Positions 27,650 through 38,728 of a DNA stretch of 64,000 nt are shown here, piece by piece. Numbering within the stretch: the stretch's first letter is position 1; every line of letters begins with the position of its first letter. This stretch comes from Salinisphaera sp. Q1T1-3 (lineage in GTDB: Bacteria; Pseudomonadota; Gammaproteobacteria; Nevskiales; Salinisphaeraceae). Location of the stretch: NCBI RefSeq assembly GCF_003602005.1, contig NZ_QZWD01000003.1, positions 233,727 through 297,726 of the forward strand, read 5' to 3'. The position numbers and the translations under genes are program-made. The notes below the pieces were generated by a model. It was not told where the DNA came from. It did no database searches and saw nothing but the letters and a program-made list of their open reading frames with translations.

Positions 27650-30265
27650 ATGATGTCGACCAACGCGCTGCGTTCGCGTTTCATCGAGTATTTCAAGGCC
27701 AATGAGCATCGGTTCGTGGCGTCCTCGAGTCTCGTGCCCGCGTCCGATCCGACGCTGCTGTTCACCAACGCCGGCATGGTGCCGTTCAAGGATGTCTTCC
27801 TTGGTCGGGACCCGCGCGACTACTCCCGCGCCGTCTCAGCCCAGCGCTGCGTGCGCGCCGGCGGCAAGCACAACGATCTCGAGAACGTCGGCTACACGGC
27901 CCGGCATCACACGTTTTTCGAGATGCTCGGCAATTTCTCGTTCGGCGATTACTTCAAGCGCGAGGCGATCCATTTCGCCTGGGGCTTTCTGACCGGCGAA
28001 CTGGGTCTGCCGGTCGACCGACTCTGGGTCACGGTCTACGAGGACGACGCAGAAGCCGAGGCGATCTGGAAAGACGAGATCGGCATCCCGGAAGCGCGCC
28101 TGGCCCGCATCGGCGCCAAGGACAACTTCTGGCAGATGGGCGACACCGGCCCCTGCGGTCCCTGCTCGGAAATCTTCTACGATCACGGTGATCACGTGTG
28201 GGGCGGGCCGCCCGGCACGCCGGAGGAAGACGGCGATCGCTTCGTCGAGATCTGGAACCTCGTGTTCATGCAGTACGATCGCCAGCCCGACGGGACGATG
28301 GTTGATCTGCCCAAACCGTCGATCGATACGGGCATGGGCCTGGAGCGTATCGCCGCAGTTCTGCAGGGCACGCACGACAACTACGGCATCGATGTCTTCC
28401 AGACGCTGATGGCGGCCGCCGCCGAGGCCGTGGGCATCGAGGGCGAGCCGAGCGAGGCGCAGCTGCCGTCGCTGAAGGTCGTGGCCGATCATATCCGGGC
28501 CACGGCGTTTCTGATCGCCGACGGCGTGATGCCGTCCAACGAGGGGCGCGGCTATGTGCTGCGTCGCATCATGCGACGCGCGATCCGTCATGGTTACAAG
28601 CTCGGCGCCACCGGGACCTTCTTCTACAAGCTCGTCGCCCCGCTCGATACACTCATGGGCGAGGCTTATCCGGAACTGGCCGGTGCGCGTGAACAGATCG
28701 AACGCGTCGTGGCCCAGGAAGAGCAGCGGTTCGCCGAGACCCTGTCGTCCGGCATGAAGATTCTCGAGGAGTCGATTGCGGCGCTCGCTGGCACCGAAAT
28801 CGCCGGCGAGACGGTCTTCAAGCTCTATGACACTTATGGTTTTCCGGTCGACCTGACCAACGACGTGGCCCGCGAGCGCGGTCTCACGCTGGACGAGGCC
28901 GGTTTCGAGCGGGAGATGAGCGCCCAGCGCGAACGTGCGCGAGCGGCCAGCCAGTTCGGTGCCGATTATCACGCACGGCTAGATGATGTCGGCGAGGCCA
29001 CTGAATTTCTCGGTTATAGCGAACTGTCGGCCAAAGCTGCGGTGGTGAGCGTCCTCGTGGAAGGCGCGCCGGCCGCCTCACTGGCCGCCGACGCCGAAGG
29101 GGTTGTCGTGCTCGACCGAACACCGTTCTACGGTGAATCCGGCGGCCAGCTCGGCGACACCGGGTCGATCCGCGGTGACGGCTTCGTCTTTGAAGTGACC
29201 GACACGCAGAAGCAGAGCGGCGTGTTTCTGCACTTCGGCCGGGTCGTCGAGGGCGAGGCCCGTGCCGGGCTCGCAGTAACGGCCACGGTCGATGAGCGGC
29301 GTCGCCACGATATCGAACTCAACCACACCGCCACCCATCTGTTGCATGCCGCGCTGCGTGACACGCTTGGTTCGCATGTCCAGCAGAAAGGTTCGATGGT
29401 TGCGCCCGACCGGCTGCGTTTCGATTTCTCGCACTTCGAGTCCGTGACGCCGGAACAGCTGGCGACCATCGAGGCCCAGGTCAACGACAAGATTCGCGAG
29501 AACATCGAAGGCCGTATCTACGAGCGCAGCTATGATGATGCCGTGGCCGAAGGTGCGACAGCCTTCTTCGGCGAGAAATACGGGTCTGTGGTCCGTGTGG
29601 TGCGCTTCGGCGATTATTCGGTCGAGCTCTGTGGTGGCACGCATGCGCCGTCCACCGGGGCGCTGGGCTTCGTCAAGATCACCGAAGAGCGTGGCGTCTC
29701 GGCCGGCAATCGGCGTCTGGAGGCGGTCTCGGGCAGCCATGCCCTGAGCTGGATCCAGCAGATCATCGATCGACAGGCGCGGGTCGCCACACAGCTCAAG
29801 GCCGCTCCAAGCGAGCTCGAGGACAAGCTCGATCGCATGCTCGAGCGGGTGAGCGGTCTCGAGAAACAGCTCGAAGCGGCCAATCAGAAACTCGCGGCCA
29901 GCCAGGGCGCCGATCTCGCCGGTCAGGCGGTCGCGATCGGCAGGGCCAACCTCGTGGTCCAACGTATGGACGGGGCCGATCGCAAGACATTGCGCGATAC
30001 CGTCGATGCGCTCAAGAACAAGCTCGATAACGCCATCGTCGTACTCGGTGCGGCGGCCGACGGCAAGATCGCCCTGATCGCTGGGGTTGCCGACGAAGTC
30101 AAGACGCACGTGCCGGCGGGTGAGCTCGTCAACCACGTCGCCGGTCAGGTCGGCGGCAAGGGCGGCGGCCGACCGGATATGGCCCAGGCCGGCGGCAGTG
30201 AACCGGCGCATCTCGATGCCGCACTGGACAGCGTGGCGGACTGGGTGCGCGAACGCCTCTCGTAA
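27650..30265 (+). CDS. alaS: Alanyl-tRNA synthetase
   Basis: AlaS charges tRNA-Ala and edits mischarged Ser and Gly. The 871-residue enzyme has the full domain set: class II catalytic core with [15 protein letters not shown] and [18 protein letters not shown], a tRNA-recognition helical region, the editing domain with [12 protein letters not shown] and [10 protein letters not shown] zinc-type motifs, and the C-terminal oligomerisation domain ending with [14 protein letters not shown]. Two adjacent ATG codons stand at 27650 and 27653, with GGGGAG upstream; either could be used. Confidence 0.98.
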   Translation: MMSTNALRSRFIEYFKANEHRFVASSSLVPASDPTLLFTNAGMVPFKDVFLGRDPRDYSRAVSAQRCVRAGGKHNDLENVGYTARHHTFFEMLGNFSFGDYFKREAIHFAWGFLTGELGLPVDRLWVTVYEDDAEAEAIWKDEIGIPEARLARIGAKDNFWQMGDTGPCGPCSEIFYDHGDHVWGGPPGTPEEDGDRFVEIWNLVFMQYDRQPDGTMVDLPKPSIDTGMGLERIAAVLQGTHDNYGIDVFQTLMAAAAEAVGIEGEPSEAQLPSLKVVADHIRATAFLIADGVMPSNEGRGYVLRRIMRRAIRHGYKLGATGTFFYKLVAPLDTLMGEAYPELAGAREQIERVVAQEEQRFAETLSSGMKILEESIAALAGTEIAGETVFKLYDTYGFPVDLTNDVARERGLTLDEAGFEREMSAQRERARAASQFGADYHARLDDVGEATEFLGYSELSAKAAVVSVLVEGAPAASLAADAEGVVVLDRTPFYGESGGQLGDTGSIRGDGFVFEVTDTQKQSGVFLHFGRVVEGEARAGLAVTATVDERRRHDIELNHTATHLLHAALRDTLGSHVQQKGSMVAPDRLRFDFSHFESVTPEQLATIEAQVNDKIRENIEGRIYERSYDDAVAEGATAFFGEKYGSVVRVVRFGDYSVELCGGTHAPSTGALGFVKITEERGVSAGNRRLEAVSGSHALSWIQQIIDRQARVATQLKAAPSELEDKLDRMLERVSGLEKQLEAANQKLAASQGADLAGQAVAIGRANLVVQRMDGADRKTLRDTVDALKNKLDNAIVVLGAAADGKIALIAGVADEVKTHVPAGELVNHVAGQVGGKGGGRPDMAQAGGSEPAHLDAALDSVADWVRERLS

Positions 30266-30350
30266 CAGAGTGCCGGACAGCGGGCGACGACACGATCAGT
30301 ATTGACATACGGGCGGCCACGCGCCGCCCCGGACAGGGAAAGACGACTCC

Positions 30351-31622
<1,272 letters not shown>

Positions 31623-31782
31623 GGCCGTGATGGTGCCGCGCCTCCGGCGTGGCACGGCAGGTGCATCGCGCATCGGTTGTGTTCGGCCGGTGCGCGGGAA
31701 GTATCCGGGGTGCGGTTCCCGCGGCTGATCGGCGTCATGACAGGCCATGTTGGATGGCCCTGAAAAAAATACCGAAAAAGGC

Positions 31783-31811
31783 TTTACCCACCCGGGGGGA
31801 AGGGCTATTAT
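31783..31811 (+). promoter_or_regulatory. Promoter of the tRNA-Ser/tRNA-Arg unit
   Basis: TTTACC (31783-31788) and TATTAT (31806-31811) are separated by 17 bp. Transcription would begin near 31818 and give a leader of about 120 nt before tRNA-Ser. The region between lysC and here carries no gene. Confidence 0.65.
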
Positions 31812-31940
31812 TCGCGCTCTTGATTGATCGCGGAAGCACTTCAAGCCCCGCCGATTCGAAAGTCGATCTGTTCGATTCTCGACGCAAGGGACTGGATCTG
31901 GCCTCTCGCGTTGAATCAGACAACCGATTGTTATCGGATT

Positions 31941-32033
31941 GGAGAGGTGGCCGAGTGGTCGAAGGCGCTCCCCTGCTAAGGGAGTAAGGGGTTTGTAGCC
32001 TCTTCGAGGGTTCGAATCCCTCCCTCTCCGCCA
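31941..32033 (+). tRNA. tRNA-Ser (GCU)
   Basis: A 93-nt gene with CCA encoded and the long variable arm of serine tRNAs. The acceptor arms GGAGAGG and CCTCTCC pair, the anticodon loop contains GCT between CTCCC and GGGAG, and the T arm reads GAGGGTTCGAATCCCTC. Confidence 0.97.
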
Positions 32034-32054
32034 AACAATCAGACAAAGAGTTAA

Positions 32055-32131
32055 GCGCCCGTAGCTCAGTTGGATAGAGCGTGCGGCTACGAACCGCAAG
32101 GTCGGGAGTTCGAATCTTCCCGGGCGCACCA
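32055..32131 (+). tRNA. tRNA-Arg (ACG)
   Basis: A 77-nt gene with CCA encoded. Acceptor arms GCGCCCG and CGGGCGC pair, the anticodon ACG lies between TGCGG and CCGCA, and the T arm is normal. Ser(GCU)-Arg(ACG) in tandem after the alaS locus matches serV-argV of E. coli. Confidence 0.97.
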
Positions 32132-32134
32132 TGC

Positions 32135-32171
32135 AAAAAAGGCTCTCCGATTTTCGGAGAGCCTTTTTTTT
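32135..32171 (+). terminator. Strong intrinsic terminator after tRNA-Arg
   Basis: GGCTCTCCGA (32141-32150) pairs perfectly with TCGGAGAGCC (32154-32163) around a TTT loop, flanked by six A before and eight T after. The A-run makes it usable in both directions. Confidence 0.95.
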
Positions 32172-32392
32172 ATCCACGATCCGCGCTTCGGCGTATGCGC
32201 CGTTCCGGCGACGTCGGTGTTGATCGGGCATCGTCGCAGGCCGGGGTCGGTGGCCCATGCCTGTCCGGGCGATGTCGATGCAGATTCGATGGATCGGTGC
32301 CCTCGATCGAGGGTGGTCACGACATCGCTGGCCCCGGTCTTGCTCGGTGCCGGGTTTTGACCACGGCCGAGCCAGGAATCGGGAGTAGGCGC

Positions 32393-33628
32393 ATGAGTAC
32401 GAACCCATCCCGGACATCCTCGACAGCCGTCGAGACCGTGTCCGCCGCAGGCAACTGGCGTGTTCTGGCGATCCTGAGTCTGTTGATGGCCTTCGCCTCG
32501 ATCTCGACGGATCTCTACCTGCCGGCGATGCCGGCCATGGCGGATGCGCTGGGCACGGCAACCGGCACCATCGAGTTGACGGTCTCCGGGTATCTGATCG
32601 GGTTCAGCCTGACGCAGCTTGTCTGGGGACCGGTCAGCGATCGCTTCGGCCGTCGATTGCCGGTGGCCGTCGGACTGGTGTTGTTCATCGCGGGCTCGGC
32701 CGGCTGTGCGCTGGCCGATAGCGGGGCCGCGCTCATCGGTTGGCGGTTCGTCCAGGCGATCGGTGCCTGTGCGAGCGTGGCGCTGTCACGGGCCATGGTG
32801 CGCGATCTGTACCAGGGCGAACAGGCCGCCCGCATGATGTCCACCCTGATGACAGTGATGGCGATCGCGCCCCTGCTCGGGCCACTGGTGGGCGGCGAGA
32901 TCGCGGTGCTCGCGGGCTGGCGCTTCATCTTCTGGACGCTGGTGATCGTAGGCGGGCTCGCACTCGCGCTGTTATGGCTGTTGCCGGAGACATTGCCGGT
33001 GGCGCGCCGCAACGACGAAGCGTTGGTGCGTGCGTTCCGACGCTATGGTGAGCTGATCCGGCATCGACGCCTGCTGGGGTATATCGGCGTCGGCGGCTTC
33101 TTCTATGGCGGCATGTTCGCCTATATCGCCGGGAGCCCCTTCGCCTACATCGACTACTACGGCGTGCCGTCCAATCTCTACGGTTTTCTGTTCGCGGCCG
33201 GGGTGGTGGGGATCATGGTCACCAACATGGTCAACGCACAGCTCGTGCCGCGCGTCGGCGTCAATCGGATGCTGCTTGGCGGAACCGTGGTGAGCGCGGC
33301 GGCGGCCTGTGCGACAGCCGTGGCAGCCACGACGGGATGGGGCGGTCTCTGGGGATTGGCGCTGCCGTTGTTCGTTTTCGTGTCGATGACCGGCTTCATT
33401 GTCGCCAATGCCATCGCCGGCGCGCTGGAGGATTTTCCACATCGCGCGGGCGCGGTCTCGGCGCTGGTCGGGGCCACGCAATACGGCAGCGGCGTGGCCG
33501 GCTCGGCGCTCGTGGGGCTGCTGGCTGACGGTACGCCGCGGCCGCTGGGTCTCGTGGTTGCCGTTGCTGCGACCGGCGCGCTGCTCTCAGCCATCGGCGT
33601 GGCAATCCTGCACCGTCACACGCGCTGA
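32393..33628 (+). CDS. MFS transporter, Bcr/CflA drug-resistance type
   Basis: This 411-residue inner-membrane protein is a 12-helix major-facilitator of the Bcr/CflA (DHA1) group, which exports bicyclomycin, chloramphenicol and other small compounds. Supporting signs are helix 1 ending STDLYLPAMPAMADALG, the loop 2-3 motif VWGPVSDRFGRRLPV, RFVQAIGACASVALSRAMVRD and the motif-C region APLLGPLVGG. The ATG at 32393 has GGGAG 8 nt upstream. The substrate cannot be told from sequence. It converges with the allophanate hydrolase gene; a perfect GAGAGAT/ATCTCTC hairpin (33650-33666) lies between them. Confidence 0.88.
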   Translation: MSTNPSRTSSTAVETVSAAGNWRVLAILSLLMAFASISTDLYLPAMPAMADALGTATGTIELTVSGYLIGFSLTQLVWGPVSDRFGRRLPVAVGLVLFIAGSAGCALADSGAALIGWRFVQAIGACASVALSRAMVRDLYQGEQAARMMSTLMTVMAIAPLLGPLVGGEIAVLAGWRFIFWTLVIVGGLALALLWLLPETLPVARRNDEALVRAFRRYGELIRHRRLLGYIGVGGFFYGGMFAYIAGSPFAYIDYYGVPSNLYGFLFAAGVVGIMVTNMVNAQLVPRVGVNRMLLGGTVVSAAAACATAVAATTGWGGLWGLALPLFVFVSMTGFIVANAIAGALEDFPHRAGAVSALVGATQYGSGVAGSALVGLLADGTPRPLGLVVAVAATGALLSAIGVAILHRHTR

Positions 33629-33839
33629 GAGGGCGCCAGTGCACGCTCAGAGAGATGTAATCTCTCGCGGCATGCGCTTCTTGATCGCTTTCGAGCCGGG
33701 CGATCGGCCGGTAGGACTCGAACGCCGGGTCGGTGGTATCCGTGACCCGGGGCTTTGGCCGGTGCCGCAAGCCGTGTGGGCGATGCCGGCCGATTGAAAA
33801 GACCGAGTCATACCGCCGGGCCAATGGTTTCGTGCCGGC

Positions 33840-35639
33840 TCAGTCCGGGGCGCCGGCCGCGATCCAGCCGCGCCAGCCACCGTAATTAGAGATGTCGGTG
33901 AGAGTCTCCGGTGCCGGCAAGGTGCCGGCGGCGGCAATGAAACCACAGCGCTCGCGCCCGTCGGCCAGCGTGACGCGCCCCAGCCCCAGCGGAGCGCCGA
34001 TGCGGGTCAGCAGGCTGCCGAGAAAGGCGCTCGGCAGGCGCCAGATTTCGACCTCGATCGCGCAGCCGTGGCTGGCATCGCCCACCATGGCCGGTCGCCG
34101 CGGCGTACCCGGCAGCACGAAAAGCCGATAAGTCGCCGCGCTTTGGGTGCGCTCGATCAGCCGGCCCCCGCGTTCGGTGAGCTGGCCGTTCAGCGCGCAG
34201 CCTTCCAGATGCGCGCCGCAGACGACCAGATCGACCGTACCGTCGGCCTGTGGCGGCTTTTCAACCGCCGCCGCCCGGGCGCGTCCAGTGGCACCGAGCG
34301 GCAGGGCCAGGTGGGTTTCCAGCTGTCGTGCATGGCCGAGTAACGACAAATCATCGAAAGCACGGCTGAACAGCGTGACGCCCTGGGGCATGTCATCGAT
34401 CAGGCTGGCCGGCACCGCGATGGCGCTGTAGTCGAGCAGGTTCATGAAATTGGTCCAGCGCCCGAGCTGTGAGTTCACGCCGATCGGGTCCACGGCGACC
34501 TCACCCCGGGTCGGGTGGCGCACAACGGTCGGTGTAAGCATGAAGGCCATGCCGGTGAGCGCCTCGTCGGCCGCGCGTTTGAGTTCGGCCAGTCGGTAAC
34601 GGGCCGAGAACGCATCCGTGGCAGAGGGCTTGGCGCCGCCGGCTATGATGCGATGCGTGACATCCAGCAGCGATGCCGGCGCGTTGTCGATCAAGTCCCG
34701 GATCGCGAGATATCGTTCGGTGACCCAGGGGCCTTCGTATAGCAGCCGGGCGGCCTCGAGCAGCGGCGTCGCATCGATCTCGCGCGCGCGTCCGCCGAGT
34801 CGCTGCAACGTCGCCATGGCCGTATGCATGGCCGCGGTGTGCGGGCCATCGGTTTCCCACTGGTCGGCCGGCGGGACGCCGAAATCGAACGTCGGCGCCG
34901 GGCGACCGTATCGCTGGCCGGCCGCCTCGAAATGATGCGGCCGCGACCAGGCACAGCGGTCGTCGTAATGGGCGGTCTGTTGCAGCACATCATGGCCGTC
35001 GTCGGCACCAAGCGCGAAGATGCTGATGGTATCGAGCGTGGCACAGGCCGGTACCACGCCACGGGTGCTCAGTAGGCCGCGCGTGGGTTTGATGCCGATG
35101 AGGTTGTTGAAGCTGGCTGGTACACGCCCGGAGCCGGCGGTGTCGGTGCCCAACGAGAAACTGGCCTGGCCGGTCGCCACCGCGATCGCCGAGCCGCTGC
35201 TGGAGCCGCCCGGGATGAAGCGTTCATCGAAGCTGTTCGCCGGGGCGCCATATGCGGCCGGGCTGCGCTCGCCGACGAGCCCGGTCGCGAACTGATCGAG
35301 CGTGGTCTTGCCGAGCGGAATGGCGCCGGCTGCGATCAGGCGCTCGACGACGTAGGCGTTTTCTTTCGGTGTGTAGGCGAAATCCGGACAGCCCGCGGTG
35401 GTCGCCACGCCGGCCAGATCGATGTTGTCCTTGATCGCGAAGGGCAGGCCGTACAGCGGTCTGGTCTCGGGCGAATGCCCTTCAAGGCCGTCCAGATAGG
35501 GCTGGATCCGGGCCCGGTCGAGGCGCGTGATCCAGAGACCCGGCCGGGCGGGCTGTGACAGCAGATGGTCGATCACATCGGCCGGTGTGAGATCGCCATT
35601 GCGATAGGCGCGGTGCAGGACATTGAAGCTCAGATCCAT
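33840..35639 (-). CDS. atzF: Allophanate hydrolase
   Basis: The enzyme hydrolyses allophanate to CO2 and two ammonia. The 599-residue protein has an amidase-signature domain (about 1-440) with the lysine in PFAIKDNIDLAG, the GGSSSGSAIAVA serine-rich loop and GTDTAGSGRVPASFNNLIGIKPT, which together form the Ser-cisSer-Lys triad. A C-terminal domain (about 470-599) typical of AtzF/DUR1-type allophanate hydrolases follows and ends near the GGWRGWIAAG stretch. It lies 12 bp after the GntR gene on the same strand and supplies the last step for the carboxylase encoded at 40.2-43.8 kb. Confidence 0.93.
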   Translation of the reverse strand: MDLSFNVLHRAYRNGDLTPADVIDHLLSQPARPGLWITRLDRARIQPYLDGLEGHSPETRPLYGLPFAIKDNIDLAGVATTAGCPDFAYTPKENAYVVERLIAAGAIPLGKTTLDQFATGLVGERSPAAYGAPANSFDERFIPGGSSSGSAIAVATGQASFSLGTDTAGSGRVPASFNNLIGIKPTRGLLSTRGVVPACATLDTISIFALGADDGHDVLQQTAHYDDRCAWSRPHHFEAAGQRYGRPAPTFDFGVPPADQWETDGPHTAAMHTAMATLQRLGGRAREIDATPLLEAARLLYEGPWVTERYLAIRDLIDNAPASLLDVTHRIIAGGAKPSATDAFSARYRLAELKRAADEALTGMAFMLTPTVVRHPTRGEVAVDPIGVNSQLGRWTNFMNLLDYSAIAVPASLIDDMPQGVTLFSRAFDDLSLLGHARQLETHLALPLGATGRARAAAVEKPPQADGTVDLVVCGAHLEGCALNGQLTERGGRLIERTQSAATYRLFVLPGTPRRPAMVGDASHGCAIEVEIWRLPSAFLGSLLTRIGAPLGLGRVTLADGRERCGFIAAAGTLPAPETLTDISNYGGWRGWIAAGAPD

Positions 35640-35651
35640 GGGCAGGGTCTT

Positions 35652-36335
35652 TCAGTCAGTCGTGGGCGGGACGTGCGCAGCGACGTAGTCCCGGGAAACA
35701 TGGGCCACGGAAAGCACGTGCTGTCGGGCCGCTTCGGCTGCGGCCTTGGCATCGCCGGCCGCGATGGCATTGACGATCGTCGTGTGCTCGGCGAACGATT
35801 CGGCCGGTCGATGCCGGGCCAGGAACTGGGTATGACGAAACGGGGCGAGTCGATCGCGCGTTGCCGCTGTCAGCTCGGCCAGGTGGGTACTCTTGGCGCC
35901 TTCGTAGATTGCCGAATGGAAGTCGTCGTTGAATTCGGTGTACTGGCCGGTGTGATCGTCTCCGGTGAGCGCCCGCGAGGATTCGTGCATCGCGCTCAGA
36001 CGATGGCGCTCGGCCAGCGTCATGCGTTGGGCGCACAGCCGCGCGCACGACGCCTCCAGCTCGCTCATTGCCTCGAACATATCGAGCAGCCGGGCGGGTG
36101 AGATTTCGGCAGCGATCACGCCCCGATTCGGGCGGTGTTCGGCCAGGCCCATCGCACACAGCTGGCTGAGTGCCTCACGCACCGGCGTACGTGATACGTC
36201 GAACCGCCGCGCAATGGCCTGGGCGGTCAGTCGACACCCGGGCGCAATCCGCCCGGAAACCACGTCTTCAGAGAGTACGCGCACCATGTCGGCCACGGTG
36301 GTACCGGGGCGGGCAGCGGCATCGGTCGGCGTCAT
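35652..36335 (-). CDS. GntR-family (FadR/FCD type) transcriptional regulator
   Basis: This 227-residue DNA-binding protein has an N-terminal winged helix (about 15-75, with LTAQAIARRFDVSRTPVREALSQLCAMGL) and a helical FCD ligand domain (about 90-220, with FNDDFHSAIYEGAKSTHL and the FAEHTTIVNAIAAGDA metal/ligand motif). It probably senses a pathway intermediate and controls atzF and the divergent transporter-carboxylase genes. The ATG at 36335 is preferred because it gives a normal short N-terminus; an ATG at 36368 is possible, and neither has a clear Shine-Dalgarno. A candidate operator lies just upstream. Confidence 0.85.
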   Translation of the reverse strand: MTPTDAAARPGTTVADMVRVLSEDVVSGRIAPGCRLTAQAIARRFDVSRTPVREALSQLCAMGLAEHRPNRGVIAAEISPARLLDMFEAMSELEASCARLCAQRMTLAERHRLSAMHESSRALTGDDHTGQYTEFNDDFHSAIYEGAKSTHLAELTAATRDRLAPFRHTQFLARHRPAESFAEHTTIVNAIAAGDAKAAAEAARQHVLSVAHVSRDYVAAHVPPTTD

Positions 36336-36369
36336 GGCGACGGGCTCGAATCGTCGGAATGGTCTCATA

Positions 36370-36381
36370 GTGTATGCACTG
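36370..36381 (+). promoter_or_regulatory. Candidate GntR operator, copy 1 (in front of the regulator gene)
   Basis: GTGTATGCACTG matches the two other copies at 10 of 12 positions and sits within the partial dyad AGTGTATGCACT. Placement before the gntR gene suggests autoregulation. Inferred from repetition only. Confidence 0.4.
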
Positions 36382-36745
36382 TCTGTGCCATGAGAGAAAC
36401 CGGCTAGGGCCTGTTGAGATCTCGTGCGAGTCCGCGCCAAGTGCTGTTCTGCGGCAAGACGAGGCGTGGCAGGCATAGCGTGTCATTCTGCGCCAGCCTG
36501 CTAGAACGCTGTATTGCCGTCGTGTTTTTGATTTTGGGGCACTTGTCCCGAAGGGTTGGGCCACAAATCCCGCCCGGCGGCGTTGCGAGTCTGGATCGTG
36601 GCACGCCACGGTCGGCAACTCGCGCCTTGCCGGACACGCTGCGGTCTCGACGAAAAGGCGCTCGAACGAAACATCAACAGGCCCGAGCCTGACACCCGGT
36701 TTTACCCTCTGTGGGTCGGTGTCCGAGCGATCATCGAGTCGTTTT

Positions 36746-36757
36746 TTGCATGCACTG
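36746..36757 (+). promoter_or_regulatory. Candidate GntR operator, copy 2
   Basis: TTGCATGCACTG, with a central TGCATGCA palindrome. The same 11 bases recur inverted at 36924-36935. Confidence 0.45.
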
Positions 36758-36923
36758 GGGTCGTACGTTGCCTTGGTACGGCGCTTGTCGGTCGTGCGCC
36801 GGCGCGCGAGGAGCCGGACCGGGTTATGAAAACCGGCAGTGCCTGCCGTCTTCGTGGTCGGTCTCGGGGCATGAAAGGCGATGTTGGATGACAGCGACGT
36901 GAGATGTCCCGAGGGCTCGATAA

Positions 36924-36935
36924 AAGTGCATGCAA
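36924..36935 (-). promoter_or_regulatory. Candidate GntR operator, copy 3 (inverted)
   Basis: On the minus strand this reads TTGCATGCACTT, 11 of 12 identical to copy 2. It lies about 290 bp before the symporter gene. Confidence 0.45.
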
Positions 36936-37223
36936 TGATAATCGGGCTGCACCATGCACGTCGGCGGTGCGCCGTTGCCAGACGATCCGATAGATATGCG
37001 ACGGCCCCAGGCGTGCCGGCCCGATCGACCGATGGATGCTCGTTTCCAGCCTTCGGTTTTATTCAAAAACGATTATAAAAGAGTCGCTTGAGGTTTCTGC
37101 TGTGGGGCGCGCGTGATGGCCCGCCTCGGCGGCGTGCGTGCCGATGGCATCTTTCATGCTTGCCCTGGAATTGCATTCAAATTCGTCGGCGGTATGCCAG
37201 CCGTTGGCAATCGGGGACAGCAC

Positions 37224-38696
37224 ATGATTCTAGCGGGCGTGGTCTTTATCACCGTGCTGATCGTTCTGATCGGCCTTTATGCATCGCGTCAGGTCGCGGG
37301 CGACAGCGAGAATTTCATCGTGGCCGGACGCAGTCTCGCGTTGCCGGTCTCGGCGGCCACGCTCATGGCCCAGGCGGTGGATACCAATGCCACGCTGGGC
37401 AACACGGACCTGGCCTCCCAATTCGGCTTCTGGGCCGGCGCCGCGCTGCCCGTCGGGCTGGCGATCTGTCTGTTCATCACCGGGCTATTCTTCGCCAAGC
37501 CGATGAATCGGCTGCAATTGACGACGCTGCCGGATTTCTATCGCCGGACCTACGGGCGCGGTGTCGAGATTGCGGCCTCGATCATCATGGTGCTGAGCTT
37601 TTCCATTCTGCTGGCCGGCAATCTGGTGGCCGGCGGGTATCTGTTCCAGGAGTTTCTCGGGACGAGCTATACGGTCGGCGTATTGCTCATCGTCGGCATC
37701 GTGATGCTCTACACCGTGGCCGGCGGCCTGTTTTCGGTGGCCTATACCGACGTCATACAGGTCAGTCTGGTCTTTCTGGGCGTTGCGGCGCTGGTGGTCT
37801 ATATCACCTTGGAATACGGCTTTGCCGTGCCGTCCGGCAGCGGCCCGCTGGCCACAGGGCAGCTGACCGATCCGGCCGACGGGGCCTATATCAACTGGGC
37901 GACGCTGGCCGCGCTCGGTCTCGGCGACATCGTGGCCATCGATTTCATGCAGCGCATCTTTGCGGCCAAGAACCCGAAGACAGCCCAGCGGGCCTGTTTT
38001 CTCGGTGGTCTCGGTACGTTGATGATCGGGGTCCCGTTCTCGTTCATCGCCCTGTCCGCCGGGCCGATTCTCGGCGGCCTCGGCGTGACGGTCGAAGGCC
38101 CGGTTCTGTATGCACTGCTACAGAACGCCGTGCCGGCATGGCTGGCCGTGGTCGTGCTCTCGGGCATCGTGGCCGCGGGCCTGTCGACGGCCGACGGTGC
38201 CATCCTGGGAACCTCGGCGGTGGCCGCGCGCAATCTGCTCGGCCAGCGCGGGCAGGGCGCTGCCGGCACCGACGATGGCCGGGATTCGCTGCTGCTGACC
38301 ACGCGGCTGATGTCGTTCCCGATCGCCGGCCTGGCCGTGTTCTTCGCCTTGCGGGTACCGGAGACCGGCATTCTGCTCACGCTGGCCTTCGACATCGGCT
38401 TTGCCAGCCTGCTGGTGCCGCTGGCGATGGGGCTGTTCTGGTCGCGCGCGACGCCCGCGGCGGCCATGGCCTGCATCGCGGCCGGCATGACCACCCGCAT
38501 CGTTTTCTTTGTCCTGACGCCGACCACCTTCGGTGTCGACAACACGTTGTTGTACATCCCCAACGATATCTTCGGGGCTGGTTTCGACGGCCTGCCGACC
38601 TTCCTGAGCCCGATCGTCGGTCTGATGGCTTATGTCATCACCGCGTTGTGCACGCAGCCGGCGCCGGCCGCCGCGCGCGGCACGGCATCCGTCTGA
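37224..38696 (+). CDS. Sodium:solute symporter family transporter, presumed urea or guanidine uptake
   Basis: This 490-residue inner-membrane protein belongs to the sodium:solute symporter (SSS) family. It has about 13 helices, beginning ILAGVVFITVLIVLIGLYASRQ, with the SSS-typical DSENFIVAGRSLALPVSAATLMAQ segment, LPDFYRRTYGRG, and GIVAAGLSTADGAILGTSAVAARNL in the second half. The ATG at 37224 follows GGGGACA; an upstream in-frame ATG would add 37 poorly hydrophobic residues. It is first in the run leading to two DUF1989 genes and the carboxylase, so it probably imports their substrate. Similar loci often use an ABC importer instead. Confidence 0.85.
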   Translation: MILAGVVFITVLIVLIGLYASRQVAGDSENFIVAGRSLALPVSAATLMAQAVDTNATLGNTDLASQFGFWAGAALPVGLAICLFITGLFFAKPMNRLQLTTLPDFYRRTYGRGVEIAASIIMVLSFSILLAGNLVAGGYLFQEFLGTSYTVGVLLIVGIVMLYTVAGGLFSVAYTDVIQVSLVFLGVAALVVYITLEYGFAVPSGSGPLATGQLTDPADGAYINWATLAALGLGDIVAIDFMQRIFAAKNPKTAQRACFLGGLGTLMIGVPFSFIALSAGPILGGLGVTVEGPVLYALLQNAVPAWLAVVVLSGIVAAGLSTADGAILGTSAVAARNLLGQRGQGAAGTDDGRDSLLLTTRLMSFPIAGLAVFFALRVPETGILLTLAFDIGFASLLVPLAMGLFWSRATPAAAMACIAAGMTTRIVFFVLTPTTFGVDNTLLYIPNDIFGAGFDGLPTFLSPIVGLMAYVITALCTQPAPAAARGTASV

Positions 38697-38728
38697 TCTG
38701 CCCCTTCCCGAACTTCGAGGAGTCCGTC

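Larger units (their letters stand above)
36382..37223. other. Control region between gntR and the transporter gene, about 840 bp, no credible gene
   Basis: Frames here are arginine-rich and unlike neighbouring genes. The left part (about 36410-36660) is a distinct block with short A/T runs, such as GTGTTTTTGATTTTGGGGC near 36519, that I cannot identify; it could be the remnant of an insertion sequence. The right part carries two copies of a TTGCATGCACTK motif. I looked for a guanidine-I (ykkC) riboswitch, and the CTAGGG near 36409 lacks the other conserved blocks. Confidence 0.5.

Noticed and set aside
30302..30330. TTGACA before lysC as a promoter
   Set aside because: No -10 lies 16-18 bp downstream; the spacer runs into a GC hairpin instead.
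33672..33797. Short frame MRFLIAFEPGDR between the MFS gene and atzF
   Set aside because: Forty codons with no ribosome site or neighbour support; too little to call a gene.
36400..36450. Possible guanidine-I (ykkC) riboswitch from a CTAGGG near 36409
   Set aside because: The other conserved blocks (the CCGAGAG-type loop and the downstream ACGG and GGGA elements) are not present in order, and the site is about 800 bp from the transporter gene.
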